From assembly GCA_031279615.1 (NCBI GenBank), contig JAITIE010000010.1:1-7439 (forward strand): a stretch of DNA of 7,439 nt. The letters are read 5' to 3'. Positions 1 through 5,479 of this stretch are shown here, one piece after another (positions within the stretch are counted from its first letter, which is position 1; the number at the start of each line of letters is the position of its first letter). The position numbers and the translations under genes are program-made. Under the pieces are notes generated by a model. The model saw only the letters and a program-made list of their open reading frames with translations, did no database searches and was not told the origin of the DNA. Source of the DNA: Candidatus Margulisiibacteriota bacterium. GTDB lineage: Bacteria > Margulisbacteria > Termititenacia > Termititenacales > Termititenacaceae.

Positions 1-147
1 CAGGGATTATATGTAGATACTCAAGGCAATGAATCAGCGTATATGCATGTTTATAGGCAGGGCAGTGATTATCCGCTATATAGTGGTTATGTAAAAATTC
101 ATGAAAGGGCTGCCCAGCAAGGACAGCCCTTTTGGTCTATGCCCTAG
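1..147 (+). CDS. Possible 3' end of a rightward gene, partial, unknown function
   Basis: Frame 1 is open from the first base to a TAG at 145-147, giving 48 residues that enter from outside the window. The peptide looks protein-like (it contains YVDTQGNESAYMHVY and ends QPFWSMP) but I recognise no family in it. The other two plus frames close at 14-16 and 30-32. The weak point is that both plus-strand terminator hairpins (104-133 and 134-150) would lie inside or at the end of this frame, and the TAG itself sits in the second stem. A gene ending this way is possible, but the real gene may instead end before the window or at one of the other stops. A chance open frame of this length is not rare. 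Confidence 0.35.
   Translation, partial: QGLYVDTQGNESAYMHVYRQGSDYPLYSGYVKIHERAAQQGQPFWSMP
104..133. terminator. Bidirectional rho-independent terminator
   Basis: A perfect 9-bp stem (AAAGGGCTG 104-112 with CAGCCCTTT 124-132) encloses an 11-nt loop. On the plus strand it runs into TTTT (130-133). On the minus strand it is followed by TTTC and then an AT-rich AATTTTT stretch. It lies 23 bp past the stop of the minus-strand porin gene and at the end of the rightward frame, so it would serve both converging transcripts. Confidence 0.75.
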
Positions 148-157
148 ACCTTATTTT
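134..157 (+). terminator. Second, tandem plus-strand terminator
   Basis: GGTCTA (134-139) pairs with TAGACC (145-150) around the 5-nt loop TGCCC, and TTATTTT (151-157) follows directly. This is terminator-shaped only for rightward transcription and backs up the stronger hairpin just before it. It ends at the stop codon of the converging porin gene. Confidence 0.55.
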
Positions 158-1382
158 AAAACGCGTGCGAGTAGGACAGCAAAGTGTTGGTGATGTCAAA
201 CACATTGCCAACATTTTTGTCCTCGCTGACCAGTCTGGTGACATAGCTGCCCAGCAGTATCGTGCCGCCGTTCAGGAAAGACGGGCTGTACTGCACATTG
301 GCGCCGAGCTGTGTCACGTCGTAGCCTTTTTCCTCCTTGCCGGTCGGACCGCTGGTCAGGCTGTTCCTGTAATTACGCAGGAAATTACCGTAACCCTGCA
401 ATTCCCATTCATTAGTAACCTTGTAGCTAGCGGCAAAACCGTAAGAGTTTACCGGAGCAATAAAGACTGTTTCGGTATAGTCTTTTTCGTTGCCGCTTTC
501 GGTATCCGTGTTTTTCTCATAGGTTAATCCCCAAAAAGTCTTGAACACACCGGCCAATTCCAGAGCGTCATTCACTTGATAAATATAAGCCAGGCCGGTT
601 TCATGGGGTATAGTTTCTGTATAGTCAGTGCCGGTAGCAGTGCTCTTATTGCCGTCACCGGTATGCACGTTTCTGTCGTGGCTGAATTTATGCGCCAGAG
701 AAACTTTTTGATTGTCCGCCACGTCATAAACGCCGCCCAGAGTCAGCGTCCAGTAAGGTTTGGACTGCGTGTAGGATTTCCCATCCTGAAAAGGTGTTCC
801 TAATGAAGGGATGGTTATATTCTTAGCGGCCTGATTATAACTCTGATTGTCATTTAAGGTATAAACATTAGTAGCTAATTCCGCGCCAGCGGTTAAACCT
901 TTTAATAATTCACAACCCCAAACTAAAGATGTCGTTTCTGTCGCGTCTTTGCGGTACATAGTGCCTTTGGCATCTTTATTTCCATAAGCCGCCAGTGCGG
1001 GGTTAAGAAAGCCTACATTGGCCGTGAAATTCGGATACAGATTGCTCTCGTATCTGTAGCGGAGAGCGAACCAATTTCCCGCAAAAGTGTCCGTATAAGC
1101 CAAAAATTTTGTCGCATCGCCAAAGCTGGATGAGTTTATATTTTTACCTTTAATTAAACTGCTTCCCTCCAGATTGGCATTTTTTACTTGATCGCTCTGA
1201 CTGAGTTGATTGAGAACTATTGTGCCGCCCTCGACTTTGCGCTCTTGATTGACCGCGATGACCGCCGGATTGCCGCCCAAGCCCAGCGTGGTGTTCAACT
1301 TTACGTCGTTGGTGTCCAGCACGCCGGCCAGCGCCGCCGCCGCGAGTATTCCCGCGCCCAAAATTACTTTTCTTAAATCCAT
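156..1382 (-). CDS. Putative outer-membrane beta-barrel (porin-like) protein, 408 aa
   Basis: The protein starts with a Sec signal peptide: charged MDLRK, a hydrophobic Ala/Leu-rich stretch (residues 6-19), and likely cleavage after AAALA at residue 19. The rest is rich in alternating polar/aromatic segments separated by Gly/Asn/Asp/Thr-rich turns, as in transmembrane beta-strands. It ends LLSYSHAF, and a C-terminal Phe is the usual outer-membrane barrel signature. Stretches such as GLAYIYQVNDALELAGVF faintly recall FadL/OMPP1-type barrels, but I would not assign that family. The ATG at 1380-1382 has an AAAGGG ribosome-binding site 8 nt upstream (1391-1396). A clear minus-strand promoter (1489-1518) gives a leader of about 100 nt. 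The gene stands alone and ends at a hairpin terminator. The outer-membrane location is well supported; the substrate is unknown. Confidence 0.8.
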   Translation of the reverse strand: MDLRKVILGAGILAAAALAGVLDTNDVKLNTTLGLGGNPAVIAVNQERKVEGGTIVLNQLSQSDQVKNANLEGSSLIKGKNINSSSFGDATKFLAYTDTFAGNWFALRYRYESNLYPNFTANVGFLNPALAAYGNKDAKGTMYRKDATETTSLVWGCELLKGLTAGAELATNVYTLNDNQSYNQAAKNITIPSLGTPFQDGKSYTQSKPYWTLTLGGVYDVADNQKVSLAHKFSHDRNVHTGDGNKSTATGTDYTETIPHETGLAYIYQVNDALELAGVFKTFWGLTYEKNTDTESGNEKDYTETVFIAPVNSYGFAASYKVTNEWELQGYGNFLRNYRNSLTSGPTGKEEKGYDVTQLGANVQYSPSFLNGGTILLGSYVTRLVSEDKNVGNVFDITNTLLSYSHAF

Positions 1383-1397
1383 ATTTACTGCCCTTTC

Positions 1398-1423
1398 TTT
1401 CCAGAAACTTTGGCTTCTGGAAA
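1398..1423 (-). promoter_or_regulatory. Stem-loop in the porin mRNA leader
   Basis: TTTCCAGAA (1398-1406) and TTCTGGAAA (1415-1423) form a perfect 9-bp inverted repeat with an 8-nt loop. On the porin mRNA the hairpin ends about 2 nt before the AAAGGG ribosome-binding site, so it could affect ribosome access or protect the message. There is no U tract, so it is not a terminator in this direction. A DNA operator is a less likely alternative at this distance from the promoter. Confidence 0.5.
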
Positions 1424-1427
1424 TGTT

Positions 1428-1469
1428 TTATTTAAGCACCGGCATAACCGCTGACCGGAACACCTCCTT
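1428..1469 (-). promoter_or_regulatory. Orphan strong Shine-Dalgarno and five-codon reading frame in the porin leader
   Basis: The leader carries AAGGAGG (complement of 1463-1469), a better ribosome-binding site than the one in front of the porin itself. No ATG, GTG or TTG lies at normal spacing. The first ATG is 17 nt downstream (1443-1445) and opens MPVLK followed by TAA (1428-1430). A CCGG...CCGG pair flanks that ATG and, if folded, would shorten the distance. It may be a leader peptide, a ribosome standby site or chance; nothing here decides. Confidence 0.35.
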
Positions 1470-1488
1470 GTTTTTATAAGCTGTTTTC

Positions 1489-1518
1489 ATTTTACGGGGC
1501 GCGGCGCGATTGTGTCAA
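1489..1518 (-). promoter_or_regulatory. Sigma-70-type promoter of the porin gene
   Basis: On the minus strand there is a perfect -35 TTGACA (complement of 1513-1518), an 18-bp GC-rich spacer and a -10 TAAAAT (complement of 1489-1494, 5 of 6). The start would be near 1482, giving a leader of about 100 nt before the porin ATG. Confidence 0.65.
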
Positions 1519-1540
1519 TTCAACGCTTTTGTGGTATAAT
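1512..1540 (+). promoter_or_regulatory. Extended -10 promoter driving the structured RNA
   Basis: A consensus TATAAT (1535-1540) is preceded by TGG (extended -10 TGN). At 17-bp spacing there is a -35 GTGTCA (1512-1517, 4 of 6). Transcription would start near 1547, about 4 nt before the closing stem of the RNA at 1551. The -35 hexamer occupies nearly the same bases as the -35 of the oppositely directed porin promoter. Confidence 0.65.
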
Positions 1541-1546
1541 ATTGTC

Positions 1547-1627
1547 ATCGCGAGAACAACCACGCTTCGGGCGTAGAGGCTGGGGGTTAGGCAACTAATA
1601 GGCATCAGTCGGTTGTTCTCGTCCTTT
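1547..1627 (+). ncRNA. Unrecognised small structured RNA, three-way junction
   Basis: A perfect 11-bp closing stem pairs CGAGAACAACC (1551-1561) with GGTTGTTCTCG (1611-1621). Inside it, with no spare bases at the stem joints, are a hairpin ACGC-TTCGG-GCGT (1562-1574) and an arm. The arm is GGCTG (1578-1582) with CAGTC (1606-1610, one G-U pair), an internal loop, and TTAG-GCAA-CTAA (1587-1598). Only AGA (1575-1577) is unpaired at the junction. The GCAA loop is a GNRA tetraloop only when read on the plus strand, which agrees with the promoter direction. A short CCTTTT (1622-1627) follows the stem and could end the transcript. I checked it by eye against tRNA, SRP RNA, 6S RNA, hammerhead and the common riboswitch motifs, and none fits. 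The last 21 or so nt overlap the 3' end of the convergent nuclease-like gene. A mobile palindromic element is the main alternative. Confidence 0.6.
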
Positions 1628-2099
1628 TAATCCATATGCTTTTTGATCTCAAGTCCTTGGTTTTTTTGCCGCCGACAGTCTCAAGATAATAATACTCATT
1701 ACCAAATTTTTTTATGTAAACTAATACTGGGCGACTTTCAGATGTTTCTAGGCTTAAACTAACGGAATCATAATTTTTAGTAATCTCTGGAATAAGTTTT
1801 AGATCATCTTTTGTAACAGCGACCTGACCAAATTGTTCCTGCGTTTTCGGATTGCCATGTCGTTTATATATATGGGCAAAATCCTCATTTATTATTTTAT
1901 GCGTGTACCCCTCAATGTTAAGCCCGGTTGCAGTTTTAATTTTTTCCGCCTCTTGCTTATCAATTTTTCGATATGATTTTTCTTTGCGTTGTTTTATTTT
2001 TCCTTTGGCTTCCTCAAAAAACTCATCAACAGTTTTGCTAAAATCTTTATCCAAACGGTTAATAATTTCCCGTTTTTGTTTTTCAATATATTGCTTCAC
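1605..2099 (-). CDS. Small protein with a PBECR-like (phage Barnase/EndoU/ColicinE5/RelE-like) nuclease domain, 164 aa
   Basis: Residues 1-55 are a very charged, Lys/Glu-rich helix, probably coiled coil. Residues 60-158 resemble the PBECR3-type toxin domains seen at the C-termini of phage MuF-like proteins. Landmarks are an N-terminal His-rich segment (H67, H76, YKRHGN at 78-83), a VTKDDLKLIPEI helix (95-106), a two-strand core (VLVYIKKFGNEYYYLE) and a final basic strand (DLRSKSIWIK, 149-158). Family knowledge predicts a metal-independent RNase; this is inferred from remembered similarity, not a search. There is no signal peptide, so it is probably cytoplasmic. The start is GTG (2097-2099), overlapping the TGA of the LolA-like gene (GTGA), with no good Shine-Dalgarno, so translation is probably coupled. 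GC is about 33% over 1621-2100, far below its neighbours, suggesting recent acquisition. No antitoxin ORF is adjacent. Confidence 0.65.
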   Translation of the reverse strand: MKQYIEKQKREIINRLDKDFSKTVDEFFEEAKGKIKQRKEKSYRKIDKQEAEKIKTATGLNIEGYTHKIINEDFAHIYKRHGNPKTQEQFGQVAVTKDDLKLIPEITKNYDSVSLSLETSESRPVLVYIKKFGNEYYYLETVGGKKTKDLRSKSIWIKRTRTTD

Positions 2100-2935
2100 T
2101 TGCGCAAACTGGCTTTGGAAAATAGAGCCTCCGGCAAATTGTCGTTGAATTCTAGAGACTCGATGACTACGCTTGTGCCGCTGCCGTCTTTTTTCAACGC
2201 GTCTTTGTAAATCATGGCTTTGGCCAGCCAGCGGCCGTCAACCTGCATCACCGCGGTCACGTCGAGCGTTTTCAGCAAGGCGCCGCTTTTGGCGTACAGA
2301 TTTTCTTTGAGCGTGATAAATCTTTCCTGGTCTACCCAGAGCCGGCGTTTGGCGTAAGCGAGATTGTCTTTTTTGGCGGTCAGTTCCAGCGCCCAGACTG
2401 GCCGGTCGTCAAGCGTTTCCTCGCCGGCAATAGCGGCGCTGTAATTATTGGCCAGCACGGGGTCTTCCAGCATATCTTCGTAAGACATATCCGAGCCCAT
2501 GACCGACTGGCGCAGCATGTGGCCGCTGATGAGTATCGTCCGGTCGGTGTCCGGCGCGTAAGTCCAGAGCTGGTCGCCGAGTTTAAGCATTTTCGTGCCT
2601 TTTTCACGCGCGGGGGCGAGATACTCGGTAAAAGAATCCTGAATATTGCGCTGCCAGACTTTGGCGCTGATCGTGCGGTCGCCGCGCCGCCCGTGTATGG
2701 TCATGCTCATCACGGCGATTTTGCCGTCGGACAGGCGGTTGTCATCGATGCGCTGTAAAATTTCCGCGGCGGTGAGCGGAGTGGATTTAAGGGATGACAC
2801 TTCGACAGCCTCAACGTCCACGGTCGATGTTTCGGCATTTTCCGCGGCGGGAGAGACCATAATTTCCTCTGTTATTGGTGTTAAAGCAAAAAGCCAAGCG
2901 CCGAGGACGAGCGCGCCTAAAATTATTTTTTTCAT
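2096..2935 (-). CDS. Outer membrane lipoprotein-sorting protein (LolA-like fold), 279 aa
   Basis: A Sec signal peptide (MKKIILGALVLGAWLFA, 1-17) without a lipobox Cys is followed by an Ala/Glu/Ser-rich linker (about 20-55). The fold then runs from ILQRIDDN (59-66) to the C-terminus. The segments KMLKLGDQLWTYAPDTDRTI (115-134) and MGSDMSYEDM (146-155) are hallmarks of the LolA-like outer-membrane lipoprotein-sorting family (Pfam type DUF4292/PF17131-like; number from memory). The family folds as an open beta-barrel that shields an acyl chain in the periplasm. The ATG (2933-2935) has AAAGGAG 7 nt upstream. It follows the FtsX-type permeases, separated by two palindromic repeats, and fits as the periplasmic acceptor of the ABC complex. 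It ends normally (ALFSKASLRK), so the added AT-rich ORF did not truncate it. The cargo, lipid or lipoprotein, is not shown. Confidence 0.88.
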   Translation of the reverse strand: MKKIILGALVLGAWLFALTPITEEIMVSPAAENAETSTVDVEAVEVSSLKSTPLTAAEILQRIDDNRLSDGKIAVMSMTIHGRRGDRTISAKVWQRNIQDSFTEYLAPAREKGTKMLKLGDQLWTYAPDTDRTILISGHMLRQSVMGSDMSYEDMLEDPVLANNYSAAIAGEETLDDRPVWALELTAKKDNLAYAKRRLWVDQERFITLKENLYAKSGALLKTLDVTAVMQVDGRWLAKAMIYKDALKKDGSGTSVVIESLEFNDNLPEALFSKASLRK

Positions 2936-2958
2936 ATTTTTTCTCCTTTGGTTTTGTA

Positions 2959-2988
2959 GCGGACACTTCGGCTCCGCTCAGTGTCCGC
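2959..2988. repeat. REP-like palindrome, copy 1 of an inverted pair
   Basis: GCGGACACT (2959-2967) pairs with AGTGTCCGC (2980-2988), a perfect 9-bp stem over a 12-nt centre. Read on the minus strand its core contains TGAGC-GG-AGCCGAA, the same pattern as the neighbouring copy. It lies in the gap between the second permease and the LolA-like gene. Confidence 0.75.
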
Positions 2989-2990
2989 AT

Positions 2991-3020
2991 ATGGACGGTG
3001 AGCACAGCCGAACCATCCGT
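2991..3020. repeat. REP-like palindrome, copy 2 of an inverted pair
   Basis: ATGGACGGT (2991-2999) faces ACCATCCGT (3012-3020) with one wobble and one mismatch. The centre reads TGAGC-AC-AGCCGAA on the plus strand, so it is copy 1 in inverted orientation. The outer stems differ (ACAC/GTGT in copy 1, ACGG/CCAT here) while pairing is largely kept, as in REP-type elements under structural constraint. It begins 4 bp after the permease stop codon. Confidence 0.72.
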
Positions 3021-3024
3021 GGTT

Positions 3025-4296
3025 TTAATTTTCCAATTCTTTAAACAATTGCGCTGTCTGCCGCTTAAAAATACCGAGTCCGGCTAGCGCATTGCCGATA
3101 AAAGTAGCCAGCACGCCCGGGAAAAAACCGATGATGTAACAAGCCGGTGTCACCTGCGCGCGAAGAACATTTTCGACCATCATCGTGGAGTTATTGAATA
3201 CCGCGCCGTAATCCAGGCCGTGATATTGCAGCCAGTAACTCAATAAAAGACCAAAAAATGTGCCGATGACCGAGCCGCCGAGGCCGATCAGCGCCGCCTC
3301 GCTCAGCAGACTGCCGTAAATATGCCATTTGCTTTCGCCGATGGCCAGCCGCACGCCCATCTCGCCGTAACGCCGCAGCCCGCCGATGAGTCCGGCGTTC
3401 CACAGCACCAGCGCCATGACCGCCACGAAAACCAGCAGTATGATAAACATCATATTGTTGGCCATCTCGAAATAACTGGCCAGTCCGCTGTCCTCGACGA
3501 GCGTGCGCATGACCGGACTAAATTCGTCCGCGGCGTTTTGATATTGCGCGTTAAAAGCGGCCTGGACAGCCCGGGCTTTTTGGTCATTGTAAGCGTCGTC
3601 CGCAAAGAAACCCAGCAGCACTCCGGCGGCATCCTGCATATCGAGCGCCGTCTGCACAGCGCGCAGGTCTGCAATAATCGCGCCGCGGTCCAGCGCCGTC
3701 ACGCCAAAACGCACCGTGCCGGCCAGCGTGAAATTATTGACCGCCAGACTGCCGTGCATCGTCGAGCCGATCAGCGTGACCGTGTCGCCGGGCGAGACCT
3801 GCAGTCTCCGCGCAAAATCTGCGGACAGCAGTATCTCGCCGGAGCGTTCCGGCAGGCGGCCGGCCACCAGAGCTTTTTCTAGATTGAGCAAGTTTTTTTC
3901 GGGGCTGTCCGCGCTCAGATCCACCGCGATACCGGCCGCCGGTCCCTGCGCCCGCGTCTCGCCGTTTTGGTCGGGAATATCGATCAGCCCGCCGAAATTA
4001 ATCCGCGGCGTCCAGATGATGTCCGGGTATTCCGCGCGCAGTTTGGCCAGCCAGTCCGCCAGCTCCAGCAGGGACAGCTCGTTGGGTGACTGCTCGGCTT
4101 CCGCGGCGTAAGCCTGCGTCATGATTTTTACATGGCCGGTCTGATGATGCGCCGTGGTGTTGTACAGATTGGTCAGCGCGCCGTTAAAAAACGCCCCGAG
4201 AAAAACAATTAAAAACACGCCGAACGCCACGGTCAGCGCCGGAAAAAACGAACGGGAGCGGTCGCGCAGCAAGCCTTTGAGCAGAAATTTAATCAT
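3025..4296 (-). CDS. FtsX/LolE-type ABC transporter permease, second subunit, 423 aa
   Basis: It has the MacB/FtsX topology. TM1 (about 19-38) is followed by a large periplasmic domain (about 40-275, with the AGRLPERSGEILLSADFARRL-type MacB-core segment near 146-166) and three C-terminal helices (about 281-299, 334-354 and 385-409). The cytoplasmic loop after TM2 (GLRRYGEMGVRLAIG, 306-320) is the conserved coupling region that contacts the ATPase. Unlike its partner it lacks a PTDALRG tail and ends in a charged FKELEN. The ATG (4294-4296) overlaps the TGA of the upstream permease by four bases (ATGA), with GGGGA about 8 nt upstream, so translation is probably coupled. With the first permease it would form an asymmetric heterodimer like LolC/LolE, moving a hydrophobic cargo from the inner membrane to the LolA-like carrier. 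Confidence 0.9.
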   Translation of the reverse strand: MIKFLLKGLLRDRSRSFFPALTVAFGVFLIVFLGAFFNGALTNLYNTTAHHQTGHVKIMTQAYAAEAEQSPNELSLLELADWLAKLRAEYPDIIWTPRINFGGLIDIPDQNGETRAQGPAAGIAVDLSADSPEKNLLNLEKALVAGRLPERSGEILLSADFARRLQVSPGDTVTLIGSTMHGSLAVNNFTLAGTVRFGVTALDRGAIIADLRAVQTALDMQDAAGVLLGFFADDAYNDQKARAVQAAFNAQYQNAADEFSPVMRTLVEDSGLASYFEMANNMMFIILLVFVAVMALVLWNAGLIGGLRRYGEMGVRLAIGESKWHIYGSLLSEAALIGLGGSVIGTFFGLLLSYWLQYHGLDYGAVFNNSTMMVENVLRAQVTPACYIIGFFPGVLATFIGNALAGLGIFKRQTAQLFKELEN

Positions 4297-5477
4297 GTGA
4301 TTTTTCCCCGCAGCGCGTCGGTGGGCGTGAGTTTGGCAATACGGCGGCAGGGCAGGTAACTGACCAGCGCTGTCAGCGCGATAATGAACGCGGCTGTGCC
4401 CAGCACAATACCCGGCGTGTAAACCGGATAGAGCACATTGCCCAGCGCGAAACCCATCTGGTCGTAGCTGTCGCCCAGCGTGAAACCGACCCGCGCGAAC
4501 CAGATCAGCAGCGGCGTGCCGTAAAGAAACGCCAAAACAGCGGCCAGCACGGCATACAGCGTGCCTTCCAGCGTGAAAATCCAGATCAGGTCGGCTTTGG
4601 TAATGCCCAGCGCCAGCATCGTGCCCATTTCCTTGACGCGGCGGTAAATGGCCAGGATCTGCGTGTCAAAAATCCCCAGCATGGCCAAAAATAAAAACAC
4701 CGCGTACATAACACCGCCTTCCATGTACTGTGAGAGCATCATGCCGCGCTCGTCGGCCGTCAGGAAATGCTGGTCTTTAAACTGCCAGTCTTTTTCCGCG
4801 CCGGAGTCAAGTTGCGGACGCGCGCTATCCTGAGCTGTGATGACCAGAGTGGCCGCGTCAGGCAGGCCGGTCATTTTTTGCATCCGGTCAAGCGCTATCC
4901 AGACCTGCCCCTGATCGATGGCGTTTATCTGCGTATTCAGCACGGCGACGATCTCTATTTCGTCCGCGTCGTACGCGCCGCGCGCATCGCGCCAGCGCAG
5001 GACTGCCGTGTCGCCTTCGCGCAGGCCGGCGCTTTTGGCCATGGCGTCGCCGATGATTGCCGGCAGGGCATAGCTGGTTTTGGACAAGAGCTTGGTCGGA
5101 ATATCCACGGCGGTTTGGTCGATTTTAATGCCGTTGAGCGTGATATTCAGCACGCGGTTGGACGGATACAAAGTGGCCTGTCTTTTGAGCACCGGCGCGG
5201 CCTGGCCGGAGGCCGCCATTTTTTGCAGCGCGTCCGGCAGGCGGCCGTGCGCGTCGTCAAGCGTCAGCGTGTCAAAAGGATCATAATTAACGTGCCAGTA
5301 CTGGCCGCCGCCGTAGTAGCTGTCTAGGCCTGCCCGCAGCATTTGCTCGCTCATGCCTTTGTACAGACCCTGACAGCCGATAATGAGGACAAAAGACACG
5401 GACAAAATAAAAACATTGAGCCAGGCGCGCAGTCCCGCGCCAAATAAATTACGCAGGGCGAGTTTAAAAACAGGCAT
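4293..5477 (-). CDS. FtsX/LolC-type ABC transporter permease, first subunit, 394 aa
   Basis: TM1 (about 18-38) follows a short amphipathic N-terminus (FKLALRNLF), typical of FtsX-type permeases. A periplasmic domain (about 40-250) precedes TM2 (about 256-276), TM3 (about 301-328) and TM4 (about 356-376). The coupling loop after TM2 reads RRVKEMGTMLALG (279-291). The protein ends RIAKLTPTDALRGKIT, matching the classic PxDALR tail of LolC/LolE/MacB permeases. The start ATG (5475-5477) lies 2 nt after the ATPase stop, with only a weak GAGAG ribosome-binding site, consistent with translational coupling. The gene overlaps the next permease by ATGA. Length and topology are normal for the family and no key element is missing. 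The exact substrate cannot be read from the sequence. Confidence 0.92.
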   Translation of the reverse strand: MPVFKLALRNLFGAGLRAWLNVFILSVSFVLIIGCQGLYKGMSEQMLRAGLDSYYGGGQYWHVNYDPFDTLTLDDAHGRLPDALQKMAASGQAAPVLKRQATLYPSNRVLNITLNGIKIDQTAVDIPTKLLSKTSYALPAIIGDAMAKSAGLREGDTAVLRWRDARGAYDADEIEIVAVLNTQINAIDQGQVWIALDRMQKMTGLPDAATLVITAQDSARPQLDSGAEKDWQFKDQHFLTADERGMMLSQYMEGGVMYAVFLFLAMLGIFDTQILAIYRRVKEMGTMLALGITKADLIWIFTLEGTLYAVLAAVLAFLYGTPLLIWFARVGFTLGDSYDQMGFALGNVLYPVYTPGIVLGTAAFIIALTALVSYLPCRRIAKLTPTDALRGKIT

Positions 5478-5479
5478 CG

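Noticed and set aside
132..527. Plus-strand open frame of 131 codons opposite the porin 3' end
   Set aside because: It is antisense to a barrel gene that has a signal peptide, ribosome-binding site, promoter and C-terminal Phe, and it begins inside the terminator hairpins.
1443..1610. Base pairing between the small RNA and the divergent porin leader
   Set aside because: By eye only short matches appear (such as GGCAU with AUGCC, and CCUUU with AAAGG), no more than expected by chance.
1551..1621. tRNA, SRP RNA, 6S RNA, hammerhead ribozyme or known riboswitch
   Set aside because: No tRNA arm lengths or T-loop, no SRP GGAAG-type core, too short for 6S, no CUGANGA/GAAA hammerhead core, and no downstream plus-strand gene for a riboswitch to control.
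1551..1621. Terminator of the ABC/nuclease transcript on the minus strand
   Set aside because: The minus-strand 3' arm is followed by GCGATGACAAT with no U tract, whereas loop types and promoter fit the plus strand.
3322..5327. Long plus-strand open frames opposite the permeases (for example 186 codons at 3322-3882 and 4767-5327)
   Set aside because: They are antisense to clear FtsX-type permeases, have His/Arg/Gln-rich low-quality composition typical of shadow frames in GC-rich genes, and lack recognisable domains.
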